From positions 873,501-937,500 of the forward strand of contig NZ_CP102288.1 of assembly GCF_025151535.1 (NCBI RefSeq): a stretch of DNA of 64,000 nucleotides, read 5' to 3'. A program made the position numbers and the translations under genes. The notes under the pieces were generated by a model that worked only from the letters and a program-made list of their open reading frames with translations, searched no databases and had not been told where the DNA came from. Source of the DNA: Segatella copri DSM 18205 (GTDB lineage Bacteria; Bacteroidota; Bacteroidia; Bacteroidales; Bacteroidaceae). Below are positions 1 through 9,346 of this stretch, piece by piece (position 1 is the stretch's first letter; each line of letters opens with the position of its first letter).

Positions 1-1146
1 GAAGAGGGTAGCACAGCTATTGAAGAATGCTGCCAATGAAGCAACGAGTGCGCAGATGAAACCGATGGTTACAATACCCTTGATACCTGCAGGAAGAACG
101 GTCTTTACCATGATGGCGAAGGCTGCATCAGTCTCGTTCATCTGGATAGCACCCTTCTGAGCCAAGGCTGCTGCAATCATACCTGGGATGAGGAACATGA
201 AGCAAGGGAGTACCTTGAAGAAACCGGCTGCGATAGTACCGCGGCGGGCACGCTTCATAACCTCTACGTTGCTCTCGCCAGGAACCTGACCGAGTACACG
301 CTGAACGATGTGCTGGTCAGTACACCAGTACCAGAAACCGATGATGGTTGCACCGATGAATACTACGAAACCAGGATAATCCTGATACATAGAGTCACCT
401 GCCTCCCAGTGGAACATGTGGGTTGTACCATAACCATTGTTCAGCTTGCCGCAGTAATCCATCATGTCGGCCCAACCGGCAGAGATGCTGCCACCGCCGA
501 GGGTAGAGAGACCGAGGAAGAGTACGAGGAAAGAACCGATGACGAGGATAGGAGTCTGGATGGTTGACAATGTCATCACACCCTTCATACCACCGAATAC
601 GGTGAAGATGGTAGTGAGGATAATCAAGCCGATGGCACCAACCCAGAAGTTCAAGCCCCAAAGATATTCAAAGAAGATACCACCTGTAAGGGCTGTAACA
701 CTCACCTTAGTAAGGATGTAAGCTACGAGGGTGATGATAGAGAGCCATGAACCTGTGCGCTGGGTATAGCGGAACTTCAGGAAGTCTGGCATGGTGATGA
801 TTTTACCCATCTTGTTGATGAGCAACTGGTAGAAAGGTACGAACAGCCAACCCAAGATGAGGATCATCCAGCCCTGCATCTCCCAGTGTGCCATACCGAC
901 ACCACTCTTGGCACCTGTACCAGCCAAACCAACGAGGTGCTCTGAACCAATGTTGGCTGCAAAAATAGCCATACCGATTACATACCATGGCTCACCCTTA
1001 CCGAAGAGGTAGGCAGAAGAGTCTTCACCTTTCTGAGCCTTTCTGTCTTTCATGATTGCGTGCCAGACAGCCCAAATTACGCCGATAACACCAATGGCGA
1101 GTATAGCCCAATCAAGCCATACGAATTCTGTTGAATTCCAATTCAT
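1..1146 (-). CDS. Sodium:sugar symporter (SglT-like), 3' end beyond window
   Basis: This is an inner-membrane Na+-coupled sugar transporter of the sodium:solute symporter (SLC5) family. It reads from an ATG at 1144-1146 and stays open for 382 codons to the window edge, so roughly the last third of a typical protein of about 520-560 residues is missing. Family motifs are visible: a first hydrophobic helix after MNWNSTEFVWLDW, then AANIGSEHLVGLAGTGA, TMPDFLKFRYTQR, GGMKGVMTLSTIQT and FWYWCTDQHIVQRVLG. It lies about 180 bp downstream of the lipoprotein mutarotase on the same strand and closes the galactose locus, so a hexose substrate is likely. The substrate is inferred from context. Confidence 0.9.
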   Translation of the reverse strand, partial: MNWNSTEFVWLDWAILAIGVIGVIWAVWHAIMKDRKAQKGEDSSAYLFGKGEPWYVIGMAIFAANIGSEHLVGLAGTGAKSGVGMAHWEMQGWMILILGWLFVPFYQLLINKMGKIITMPDFLKFRYTQRTGSWLSIITLVAYILTKVSVTALTGGIFFEYLWGLNFWVGAIGLIILTTIFTVFGGMKGVMTLSTIQTPILVIGSFLVLFLGLSTLGGGSISAGWADMMDYCGKLNNGYGTTHMFHWEAGDSMYQDYPGFVVFIGATIIGFWYWCTDQHIVQRVLGQVPGESNVEVMKRARRGTIAAGFFKVLPCFMFLIPGMIAAALAQKGAIQMNETDAAFAIMVKTVLPAGIKGIVTIGFICALVASLAAFFNSCATLF

Positions 1147-1329
1147 AATTACTATAAGATTGTTTGTTTATTATTATTTGTTTATTCTTTTCTTTTATTG
1201 GATGCTTATTATGTTAGTTTCTTATCCAGCACATTTCGTTTTTTTGTTATTGCGAAAACTTCTTGTTGGATGTTAGCTGTTCCAGCGGACTTTATCCGCC
1301 GGTTCGCTAACTTTTAAACTAACTTACGC

Positions 1330-2517
1330 TTACTTTTTAACGCTGAATTTGTAAGCGAGGTGAGAATAGTATTTCTCTCCTGGCTTCAATGTGGCATCTG
1401 TCCAATCCTTTACACCCTGAGCAATCTTGGTTGGAGAATCAGGATATTTCTGGCTCTCGAAGCAAACGCTTACGTGTTTAGGATACTTGATGCCATGCTT
1501 GCAGGCAATACCTGTGCCTTGGAAGTTACCGGTGTAAACCTGAATGCCTGGCTCGTTGGTAAATACTTCAAGAAGGATACCGCTCTTTGGTGAGTAGAGG
1601 CTTGCGCAAACTGTTTTGTCATCGCCCTTACCGTTCTTATATGTGTTCAAACACCAGTTGTGGTCGTAACCTGTGGCATTCTTAATCTGGTCAAAGTTAT
1701 AGTCTACCTTCTTGCCGATTTCTGCAGGTTTACGGAAATCCATAGGGGTTCCCTCGACACTCTTGATTTCACCTGTTGGGATGTAAAGTGAATCTGCAGG
1801 AGTGAACTTATCTGCATTGATGTACATTACCTGATCGAAACCTTCCTTAGATGGATCGCCATTCAAGTTGAAGTAACTGTGGTTGGTCATATTGACAACG
1901 GTCTCTTTGTCTGTTGTAGCGCCAAACTCGATGTCGAGTGTGTTGTCACTCTTGACCGTATATTTAGCTGTTGCTGTTACGTTGCCAGGGAAACCATTCT
2001 CGCCATCCTTCGCATTGATAGTGAAGGTAACGGATGAGTCGTTCTTCTCTGTAATGTCGTAAACCTGGTTCAACCATCCTGTTGCACCACCACCATGCAG
2101 GCAGTTGCCATTATCATTTGCCTTCAACTGGTATGTTGAACCAGCAAGTGAAAGTTTAGCATCCTTGATACGGTTGGCATAACGTCCTACTGAAGAACCA
2201 TAATCTGAAGGAGAGTTAAGGGTGTCAGCATACTGATGGATATTATCGTAACCAAGAACCACATCTGTTGGCTTTCCGTCCTTGTCTGGAACGGAAATGG
2301 AAACGACACGTCCACCATAATTGGTGAGGCAAACTTCCATGCCGTTTGCATTCTTGAGAGTTACTAACTCAGTCTTCTTGCCCAATACTGTTGAATCGAA
2401 ATCTGCTGGATTCAAACCAGATTGTGTGAGACTTGCATTGCTGCTTGATGAACAAGCTGAGAGGGTAGCGATAGCCGCAAAACCAACTCCCATAAATAGG
2501 GTCTTAAATGTACTCAT
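1330..2517 (-). CDS. galM: Aldose 1-epimerase (mutarotase), lipoprotein form
   Basis: This enzyme interconverts alpha and beta anomers of aldoses such as galactose. The 395-residue protein starts with a lipoprotein signal whose lipobox LSAC ends at Cys22, so the mature enzyme is probably lipid-anchored outside the cytoplasm. After the cysteine comes SSSSN, without the acidic residues that usually drive surface export in Bacteroidota, so a periplasm-facing position is my guess. Mutarotase motifs are present: GRYANRI, TNHSYFNL (catalytic His), GYDHNW and CFESQKYPDSP (catalytic Glu). A second, signal-less mutarotase lies 3 kb upstream in the same locus. A strong terminator separates this gene from galK, so it probably has its own promoter. 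Confidence 0.95.
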   Translation of the reverse strand: MSTFKTLFMGVGFAAIATLSACSSSSNASLTQSGLNPADFDSTVLGKKTELVTLKNANGMEVCLTNYGGRVVSISVPDKDGKPTDVVLGYDNIHQYADTLNSPSDYGSSVGRYANRIKDAKLSLAGSTYQLKANDNGNCLHGGGATGWLNQVYDITEKNDSSVTFTINAKDGENGFPGNVTATAKYTVKSDNTLDIEFGATTDKETVVNMTNHSYFNLNGDPSKEGFDQVMYINADKFTPADSLYIPTGEIKSVEGTPMDFRKPAEIGKKVDYNFDQIKNATGYDHNWCLNTYKNGKGDDKTVCASLYSPKSGILLEVFTNEPGIQVYTGNFQGTGIACKHGIKYPKHVSVCFESQKYPDSPTKIAQGVKDWTDATLKPGEKYYSHLAYKFSVKK

Positions 2518-2667
2518 TTTTAGGCTGTTTTTTATTGTCTATTCATTTTGGGTGTAAAATTACAATTTTATTTCGAATCTGCAAGCGTTTTCCCTAACTT
2601 TTTTTCTTCTAAAGTGTCTTTTTAACACTATTTGTATGAAAACGCCTGTTTTTGTCTTATTTGGGAC

Positions 2668-2702
2668 AAAAAAACTGCAGTTAGCAAATACTAACTGCAG
2701 TT
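2668..2702 (-). terminator. Rho-independent terminator after galK
   Basis: On the minus strand a perfect 12-bp stem (AACTGCAGTTAG / CTAACTGCAGTT) with a 6-nt loop is followed by seven T. It sits 25 bp past the galK stop and isolates galK from the lipoprotein mutarotase. Confidence 0.85.
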
Positions 2703-2727
2703 CCTTATATTATATATAATGTATATA

Positions 2728-3888
2728 TTAGCAAACCTTGTGAGAACCCTCAGAGATGATTACAGGGTAAATCTCTGGAGCATGACCATATTTAGCTGTG
2801 AACTTAGCTGTAACGTCCTCAACGAACTTGTCGTAGATATCGTCCTTTACCAGGTTGATGGTGCAGCCACCGAAGCCACCGCCCATGATACGGCTACCAG
2901 TAACACCGTTCTCCTTAGCAACATCGTTTAAGAAGTCGAGTTCCTCGCAGCTTACCTCGTATTCCTTGCTCAAGCCGTAGTGAGTCTCGTACATCTTCTG
3001 ACCTACTGTCTCGTAGTCGCCCTTCTCAAGAGCATCGCAGACTGCCAAAACGCGGTCCTTCTCGCCCAATACGAAGTGAGCGCGGCTGTAATCCTCTTCG
3101 CCTACCTCAGCGCGAACCTCTTCCAACTGCTCCCATGTGCAATCACGGAGAGTTTCGAACTTAGTTTCTGGGTGCTTTGCTGCAATGTGCTTAACAACAT
3201 TTTCGCAAGAGTTGCGGCGGTCGTTGTATGGAGAACCTGCCAGCTCGTGCTTTACCTTAGAGTTTACCAGGCAGAGTTTATAGCCCTTAGGCTCGAATGG
3301 GAAGTATTCAAATTCGCGGCTGTTGCAATCGAGGCGCATCAACTTACCTTCCTTACCGAAAACAGAAGCAAACTGGTCCATGATACCGCAGTTAACACCT
3401 ACATACTTGTGCTCAGTAGCCTGGCCTGCGAGTACGAGATCCCATTTAGAAACCTTGTTGTCACCAAAGAGGTCGTTCAAAGCAAAAGCAAAACAGCTTT
3501 CAAGAGCAGCAGAAGAAGACATACCTGCACCGAGAGGCACATCACCATAGAATGCTGCATTGAAACCCTTTACGTCAACGCCCAAAGCCTTCATCTCCTG
3601 GCAAACACCATAGATGTAACGTGCCCATGAAGTGCGTGGACCTTCAGGATCATTAATCTTGAATTCTACACGGTCCTTCAAGTCGATAGAGTAGAGCATG
3701 ACGGTATCTGTTCCGTTAGGACGGATTTCTGCCATAATACCCTTATCTACTGCACCTGGGAAAACAAATCCACCATTATAATCGGTATGCTCGCCAATCA
3801 AGTTAATACGACCTGGTGACATGTAGATGTTACCTGTTTTACCATCGAAATGCTTGATGAAACGGCTTCTTACTTTTTCAATATCCAT
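2728..3888 (-). CDS. galK: Galactokinase
   Basis: This cytoplasmic GHMP-family kinase phosphorylates alpha-D-galactose at C1 with ATP, the first committed step of the Leloir pathway. At 386 residues it has normal family length. The galactokinase signature GRINLIGEHTDYNGG is at residues 26-40, the ATP-binding PLGAGMSSSAALE at 118-130, NCGIMDQFASVFG (catalytic Asp) in the middle, and the third GHMP motif IMGGGFGGC near residues 334-342. It lies 96 bp downstream of the sugar MFS permease and is probably co-transcribed with it. No galT or galE occurs in the window, so the rest of the pathway must be elsewhere. Confidence 0.98.
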   Translation of the reverse strand: MDIEKVRSRFIKHFDGKTGNIYMSPGRINLIGEHTDYNGGFVFPGAVDKGIMAEIRPNGTDTVMLYSIDLKDRVEFKINDPEGPRTSWARYIYGVCQEMKALGVDVKGFNAAFYGDVPLGAGMSSSAALESCFAFALNDLFGDNKVSKWDLVLAGQATEHKYVGVNCGIMDQFASVFGKEGKLMRLDCNSREFEYFPFEPKGYKLCLVNSKVKHELAGSPYNDRRNSCENVVKHIAAKHPETKFETLRDCTWEQLEEVRAEVGEEDYSRAHFVLGEKDRVLAVCDALEKGDYETVGQKMYETHYGLSKEYEVSCEELDFLNDVAKENGVTGSRIMGGGFGGCTINLVKDDIYDKFVEDVTAKFTAKYGHAPEIYPVIISEGSHKVC

Positions 3889-3984
3889 AATTAGTTAAGT
3901 TTTTGTTGGGTTGTTACTAAAGATTTGATTATATGATTTAGCCCCAAGACTATATATGCCTTAGGGCTAATTTATTTCGTGTTA

Positions 3985-5310
3985 TTAATCAACAGGAATA
4001 TCCTTGTTGATGTTCTTGCAACCAGCTACAGCATAAAAGAACATGTATGCCATACAGATGAGAGGCACAATGTAACTAGCCATATAGCCAGCGTTGTCTG
4101 CGATGAAGTTCTGTACCAATGGCATCAATCCGCCACCTACTACCATCATCATGAAGATACCTGAAGCCTGGGCTGTATACTTGCCAAGCCCCTCGGTAGC
4201 GAGGTTGAAGATAGAAGACCACATGATAGAAGTGCAGAGACCGCAGAGTACCAGGAACATGGCAGCGATAGGCACTGTTACCATCTGGAATGATGTACCT
4301 GTAAATACAGGCATTTCTACTGTAGTTGACTTGCCGAGAAGTACGGCGAGGACGATAAAAATCATACCTGCACCATTGGCAATCATCATCATCATGCGGC
4401 TAGATACCTTGTCAGCAATAAAGCTAGAGCAAAGACGACCAACCAGCATCAGGAGCCAATATGTACCTGCAACGAAACCACCGATAGCTGCTGCATTTGC
4501 CAAGGCTGTACCATTGATGAAACCACCACCATTTGCTGTTGTATCAGAAATGTAGAAGTTCAATGTTCCAGGAATGCCTACCTCAACACCTACATAAACG
4601 AAGATTGCGATAACGCCGAGGTTGAAGTGGCGGAAAGCCCATGGTGAATGCTCGAATACAGTCTTGTCTGTAGTCTTACCCATCTCTGGATCCTGGATAG
4701 GGATGAAGTTCAAGATAACGAATGCTGCTGCGAAGACGGCAAGGGCAATGTAAAGCACGAGGTTCACATCTACCATTTTGGTATTAGCAGTAACAGTACC
4801 GATAAGGGCACCTACGAGCATTGGGGTTAAAGTTCCGGATAAACTGTTCAATGTACCACCGATGAGGTTCAACTGGTTACCGCGGTTACCACCACCACCG
4901 ATGAGGTTCAACATTGGGTTTACAACAGTATTCAAAATACAAACTGCGAAACCTGAGATGAACGCACCGAAGAGGTAAACGGCGAAGCCTGAGATGTCGG
5001 CACCGAACTTACCTGAAAGGAACTGGATGAGCACGCCTACGAATCCGGTAGCGATACCGGTGAGGGCTGTCTTCTTGTAACCGATTTTGGTGAGCAACTT
5101 ACCTGCAGGGATACCCATGAAGAGGTAAGCCAAGAAGTTCATGGCGTTACCCAACATACCGATCATGTTAGCACTTCCGCTGTCAGCGAATACATTTTTC
5201 CAAATAACTCCGATAGGAGCGGCCAAATTCGTTACGAACGAAATCATGGCGTAGAGGAACATCATCGTGATAATGGCGATGATATTGCCATTTTTACTTT
5301 GGTTTTCCAT
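3985..5310 (-). CDS. Glucose/galactose MFS transporter (FucP-like)
   Basis: This is a 12-helix major facilitator superfamily sugar permease of 441 residues, likely a proton-coupled symporter bringing galactose or glucose across the inner membrane. The N-terminus has a short polar stretch before the first helix (IIAIITMMFLYAMISFVTNL). The FucP/GluP-like feature is the first-half block NFLAYLFMGIPAGKLL with KIGYKK, followed by glycine-rich helices; QLNLIGG and VGGGLMPLVQ are also visible. It is flanked by mutarotase and galactokinase on the same strand, which supports galactose as substrate. Its 250-bp leader carries four imperfect AAGAGG-type repeats that may be regulatory. Confidence 0.9.
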   Translation of the reverse strand: MENQSKNGNIIAIITMMFLYAMISFVTNLAAPIGVIWKNVFADSGSANMIGMLGNAMNFLAYLFMGIPAGKLLTKIGYKKTALTGIATGFVGVLIQFLSGKFGADISGFAVYLFGAFISGFAVCILNTVVNPMLNLIGGGGNRGNQLNLIGGTLNSLSGTLTPMLVGALIGTVTANTKMVDVNLVLYIALAVFAAAFVILNFIPIQDPEMGKTTDKTVFEHSPWAFRHFNLGVIAIFVYVGVEVGIPGTLNFYISDTTANGGGFINGTALANAAAIGGFVAGTYWLLMLVGRLCSSFIADKVSSRMMMMIANGAGMIFIVLAVLLGKSTTVEMPVFTGTSFQMVTVPIAAMFLVLCGLCTSIMWSSIFNLATEGLGKYTAQASGIFMMMVVGGGLMPLVQNFIADNAGYMASYIVPLICMAYMFFYAVAGCKNINKDIPVD

Positions 5311-5357
5311 TTTTTTTGATAGTTGATATTGTTATTTGTTATTATTATTTGCGAAAA

Positions 5358-5475
5358 GCTTGTTTATACTCTTTTTGAAGAGGTTATTGATTCTCTTTTA
5401 TGGTAAAGAGGTTGCTACTCTTTTCTTCTAAGAGGTTGTTTCTTCTTTAAAGACGTTAAGACTTCTCTTTAAGAT
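5358..5475. repeat. Four imperfect AAGAGG repeats in the sugar-permease leader
   Basis: Copies of AAGAGGTT (last one AAGACGTT) start at about 5378, 5406, 5430 and 5450. Each is followed by a TCTTT-type half that can pair back, giving a row of small dyads. They lie in the 252-bp gap between the cytosolic mutarotase and the MFS permease. Tandem binding sites or a structured leader are both possible. Confidence 0.5.
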
Positions 5476-5562
5476 TGTTGTCGCGCTGGATGGGGTTTGT
5501 CATTCAAGCGCGAAAATGGAGCAAGTGCTGTTTAGAGTACCTGCTCCATGATTTATTCTGAT

Positions 5563-6648
5563 TTATTTGTCAATTCCAAACTTATAGATTGTCTTCTGGG
5601 TGTATGTTTCACCCGGATTTAATCTGCAACTTGGGAAATAGGTGTGATTTGGAGTGTCTGGGAACTTCTGTGCCTCGAAGCAGACTGCACTGCGACGTGG
5701 GAATGTTGCACCAAACTGTCCTGAGATACCTGCAAGGAAATTACCTGTGTACATCTGCAAACCTGGTTCTGTGGTATAAACCTCCATGGTACGGCAGCTT
5801 ACAGGGTCTTTTATACGGGCAGCGAAACTCAACTCACCTTCTTCTGTCTTGTTCAATACATAGTTGTGGTCATAACCCTGACCATTCTTGATCTGCTCGT
5901 TGTCTGCATTGATGTCCTGACCAATTGGCTTTGGTGTACGGAAATCGAATGGTGTGCCCTCAACCTTCAAAATCTCACCTGTAGGGATAGAATACTTATC
6001 GATAGGGAGATAGTAGTTTGCGTTCACCTCACAGATGATATTGTCAACTGTTGGGGTAGGATTAGCAATACCCTGGATTGAGAAGAAAGCGTGGTGTGTC
6101 AGGTTGCAGATGGTTGTCTTGTTGGTTGTAGCCTGATACTTGATAACGAACTCATTGTCGTCGGTCAATGTGTAAGCTACCCAAACTGTCAATTCACCAG
6201 TGAAGCCTTCTTCACCATAAGGGCTTGTGTATTTCAATACGACAGCGCTATCACTCATGCGGGTTGCATCCCAAACTTTGGTGTGGAAACCTGTAGGTCC
6301 ACCATGCAGGTGGTTGGGACCATCGTTGCATGCCAAATGATACTCCTTGCCGTGAAGTATGAACTTGCCTTCTTTAATACGGTTGCCATAACGACCGATG
6401 AGCACACTCAAGAATGGCTCTGGTGAGTTGATGACGTCCTGTATGTTGTCATGGCCTTGGATGAGGTTGGCATAGTTGCCATCCTTGTCAGGCATCATGA
6501 TGGCTACGACTGCTCCACCATAGTTAGTCACTGCAACTTCGTTGCCTTGCTTGTTTCTTAACACGAAGAGATCAGTCTTCTTGCCATTCACTGTGGTCTG
6601 AAAATCTTCTCTTTTCAAACCACACTTATTTGCTGGTTCTGTATTCAT
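5563..6648 (-). CDS. galM: Aldose 1-epimerase (mutarotase), cytosolic form
   Basis: A 361-residue mutarotase without signal peptide, so it should act in the cytoplasm on imported galactose before galactokinase. Motifs: GRYGNRI, LTHHAFFSIQ (catalytic His region), GYDHNYVLN and VCFEAQKFPDTPN (catalytic Glu). The start MNTEPANKCGLK has no hydrophobic stretch. It is the first gene of the galactose run. Its upstream gap holds a dyad with TTTTTTTAGTTAC and GTAACTAAAAAAA arms around a GTTACTTTGCA sequence that may be its promoter. It differs clearly from the lipoprotein paralogue, so the two look like parallel enzymes for two compartments, not a recent duplication. Confidence 0.95.
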   Translation of the reverse strand: MNTEPANKCGLKREDFQTTVNGKKTDLFVLRNKQGNEVAVTNYGGAVVAIMMPDKDGNYANLIQGHDNIQDVINSPEPFLSVLIGRYGNRIKEGKFILHGKEYHLACNDGPNHLHGGPTGFHTKVWDATRMSDSAVVLKYTSPYGEEGFTGELTVWVAYTLTDDNEFVIKYQATTNKTTICNLTHHAFFSIQGIANPTPTVDNIICEVNANYYLPIDKYSIPTGEILKVEGTPFDFRTPKPIGQDINADNEQIKNGQGYDHNYVLNKTEEGELSFAARIKDPVSCRTMEVYTTEPGLQMYTGNFLAGISGQFGATFPRRSAVCFEAQKFPDTPNHTYFPSCRLNPGETYTQKTIYKFGIDK

Positions 6649-6759
6649 AATATCTCACTTTTTTTAGTTACCTTACTTTGGTTTAAGTAATGTACTGCAA
6701 AGTAACTAAAAAAAAATGAGTATTACAAATATTTTATGAACTTTTTGATTTAAAAAATC

Positions 6760-7998
6760 CTAAAACGATTCTGATAGCAAATCGGCAACGACGTAACTTG
6801 ATCCGCCAATAAAGATAAAATCATCTTTTTTTGCGTTTGCTTTTGCTGTGTTAAATGCCTGTGCGATAGTTTGATAGCATGTTCCGTTTAAGCCGTGCTT
6901 TTGTGCGTATCCGAATAATTTGTCTACAGGAATCGCTCTTTTGGTTGATGGCTGTGTCCAATAGAAAATCGTGCTTTCTTTTGGCAACTTTTCTAATAGT
7001 TCCATTACATGCTCTACATCTTTGTCGTCAACCATTCCGAAGACAATATGTTTCGTATCGGCTTTGACGGATGCAATCTGAGGTTCCAGATACTCCCATC
7101 CGGCAAGGTTATGTCCCGTATCACAGATGGTGAGAGGGTGCTCGTTGAGTTTTTCCCATCTGCCACGTAAGCCTGTCAGCTCGCATACATGTTCGAAGCC
7201 GTTCTTTATGCTTTGATCTTTGATTTCTATTCCTTCTTCCTTCAGGCATTCTACGGCTGCGGATATGGTGCAGAAGTTCTTTTTCTGATAGTTGCCTTTC
7301 AGTTCGAAGTTCATGTCTGCGTCAGTTTCATGTGCAAAATGGATAGGAGAATTCTGTTCATGGGCTTTCTTGATGAACACAGGTTGGGTCTCTTCGTTCC
7401 ATTCGCCAATAACGACAGGAATCTTTGGCTTGATGATACCCGCCTTTTCGCCTGCAATCTCGCCGAGTGTATTCCCGAGAAATTGGGTGTGGTCAAAACT
7501 GATGTTCGTGATAACGGATAGGATAGGAGTGATGATGTTGGTACTATCCAGTCTTCCTCCCAATCCAACTTCGATGACGGCAAAGTCTACCTTTTGTTCT
7601 GCAAAATACTGAAATGCCATCATGGTGGTCAGTTCAAAGAACGAAGGATGTAGCGGTTCGAAGAATTTCCGGTTGTTTTCTACAAAGTCGATTACATACT
7701 CTTCGCTTACCATCTCACCATTTATGCGAATGCGTTCTCTGAAATCTACAAGATGTGGAGATGTGAACAGGCCGACCTTATAGCCCTGGCTCTGCAGGAT
7801 TGCTGCAAGGGTATGGGATGATGAACCTTTTCCGTTGGTTCCTGCAATGTGGATACATTTATATTGGTTATGAGGATGTCCGAAGTGTTCATCCATTTTA
7901 TACATCGTATCAAGCCCAGGTTTGTATGCCTTGGCTCCAATCTTTTCAAAAACCGGCGTGCTGGTGAAAAGATATTCAACAGTTTCTTGATAATTCAT
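6760..7998 (-). CDS. folC: Bifunctional dihydrofolate/folylpolyglutamate synthase
   Basis: This cytoplasmic ATP-dependent ligase adds glutamate to dihydropteroate and to folates, completing and polyglutamylating the cofactor. The 412-residue protein has the Mur-ligase-type P-loop GTNGKGSSSHT at residues 53-63, the FTSPHLVDFRERI segment, IEVGLGGRLDSTN, SFDHTQFLG and AGEKAGI, all classic FolC blocks. The C-terminal domain starts around TGLRGRWE and includes CDTGHNLAGW. Length and order are normal. It follows dnaJ across a strong hairpin, so it is probably a separate transcription unit. Confidence 0.97.
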   Translation of the reverse strand: MNYQETVEYLFTSTPVFEKIGAKAYKPGLDTMYKMDEHFGHPHNQYKCIHIAGTNGKGSSSHTLAAILQSQGYKVGLFTSPHLVDFRERIRINGEMVSEEYVIDFVENNRKFFEPLHPSFFELTTMMAFQYFAEQKVDFAVIEVGLGGRLDSTNIITPILSVITNISFDHTQFLGNTLGEIAGEKAGIIKPKIPVVIGEWNEETQPVFIKKAHEQNSPIHFAHETDADMNFELKGNYQKKNFCTISAAVECLKEEGIEIKDQSIKNGFEHVCELTGLRGRWEKLNEHPLTICDTGHNLAGWEYLEPQIASVKADTKHIVFGMVDDKDVEHVMELLEKLPKESTIFYWTQPSTKRAIPVDKLFGYAQKHGLNGTCYQTIAQAFNTAKANAKKDDFIFIGGSSYVVADLLSESF

Positions 7999-8031
7999 GT
8001 TATATGTTATACCTTATTATATATACAGATA

Positions 8032-8085
8032 ATCCCCGAAAAGAGCGAACCGTTCTTTCAAAGATAGTTCGCCCTCTTCGGGGAT
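8032..8085. terminator. Strong hairpin between dnaJ and folC
   Basis: Arms ATCCCCGAAAAGAGCGAAC (8032-8050) and GTTCGCCCTCTTCGGGGAT (8067-8085) pair almost fully around a 16-nt loop. It lacks a clear T-tract on the minus strand, so it could stabilise the dnaJ 3' end instead of ending transcription. Confidence 0.6.
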
Positions 8086-8098
8086 AGCTCTTTACTGT

Positions 8099-9262
8099 TT
8101 ATTTTTTAAAGAGATTCTTGAAACTTTCAAAGAGAGATTTCTTCTCTGCATTATCTGCTTTGAAATTATCGCATTCCTTGAATTTCACAACAAGATCCTT
8201 TTCTCCTTTGGTCAGAGAGGTAGGGATGAAAACGGTAATATTGACGATAATATCACCACGGCCATAACCATATCCCTTAATAGCCGGCATACCTTTGCCA
8301 CGCAAACGGATCTGTTTGCCTGGTTGTGTGCCTGGTTCTATTTTAATCTTTGTCTTACCATCCAAGGTAGGGACTTCTACCTCGCCACCCAAAGTGGCAG
8401 TTGCAAAGTCAAGAACAAGATTATGGTATAAGTCCTGACCAACACGCTCGAAATCATCGTTCTTTTCTACGCTTACCATTACCTGTAGGTTTCCGTAGAG
8501 ACCATTGTGCTTGCCTTGGTTACCCTTTCCTTCAACGGTAACAACCATATCGTTGTCGACACCTGCAGGAATATTGATTTCTACGAGTTCCTCGCCCTTC
8601 ACGATTCCGTCGCCACCGCATTCCTTACATTTGTTCTTGATGATAGTTCCCTCACCGCCACACTTTGTACATGCAGCCTGAGTTTGCATCATGCCGAACA
8701 TGCTGCGCACCGTCTTTAAGACATAGCCGCTTCCATGACATTCCGGACATGTTTCTGGCTGGGCACCACCTTCGCAACCTGTTCCGTGACATGCAGAGCA
8801 AGTTACATCCTTGCGAATCTTGAAGCGCTTGGTAACACCTGTTGCTGCCTCTTGGAGAGTCAGTTTTACTCTTACGCGAAGGTCGCCACCCTGGTAAACC
8901 CGCTTCTGTGAACCGCCACCGAATCCGCCGCCACCAAAGCCGCTGAATCCGCCGTGTCCGCCAAAGATATCTCCAAACATAGAGAAGATGTCGTTCATGT
9001 CCATGCTGGCACCACCGCCGAATCCGCCGAATCCACCTTGTGGGCCGTTGAAACCAAACTGGTCATACTGCTGGCGCTTCTGGGCATCGTGGAGAACTTC
9101 GTAAGCTTCGGCAGCTTCCTTGAATTTCTCTTCCGCCTCTTTGTTGCCAGGGTTGCGGTCTGGATGATACTTGATGGCTATCTTTCGATAAGCCTTCTTT
9201 ATTTCGTCTTCTGATGCCGACTTGTCTACGCCCAGCACCTCATAATAGTCTCTCTTAGCCAT
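8099..9262 (-). CDS. dnaJ: Chaperone DnaJ (Hsp40)
   Basis: This is the type I Hsp40 co-chaperone that delivers unfolded proteins to DnaK and stimulates its ATPase. The 387-residue protein has the J domain with HPD at residues 33-35, a Gly/Phe-rich linker at about 75-120 (GGFGGFGGG type), and the four zinc-finger repeats [24 protein letters not shown] and CKECGGDG. The C-terminal substrate-binding domain includes [19 protein letters not shown]. It lies 84 bp downstream of grpE on the same strand, the usual heat-shock pair. dnaK is not in the window. Confidence 0.99.
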   Translation of the reverse strand: MAKRDYYEVLGVDKSASEDEIKKAYRKIAIKYHPDRNPGNKEAEEKFKEAAEAYEVLHDAQKRQQYDQFGFNGPQGGFGGFGGGASMDMNDIFSMFGDIFGGHGGFSGFGGGGFGGGSQKRVYQGGDLRVRVKLTLQEAATGVTKRFKIRKDVTCSACHGTGCEGGAQPETCPECHGSGYVLKTVRSMFGMMQTQAACTKCGGEGTIIKNKCKECGGDGIVKGEELVEINIPAGVDNDMVVTVEGKGNQGKHNGLYGNLQVMVSVEKNDDFERVGQDLYHNLVLDFATATLGGEVEVPTLDGKTKIKIEPGTQPGKQIRLRGKGMPAIKGYGYGRGDIIVNITVFIPTSLTKGEKDLVVKFKECDNFKADNAEKKSLFESFKNLFKK

Positions 9263-9346
9263 TTGCTTATTTCAAATATTGAATTTTCTTGCAGAATTCT
9301 AATGGAATGTTCTGAATTTTGAAAAATAATTTTTGATATTTCTTTC

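Noticed and set aside
2980..3630. 216-codon frame opposite galK
   Set aside because: Antisense shadow of a clear galactokinase; its composition reflects the codon pattern of the real gene.
7189..7612. Frames opposite folC
   Set aside because: Antisense shadows with no start context; FolC motifs are complete on the minus strand.
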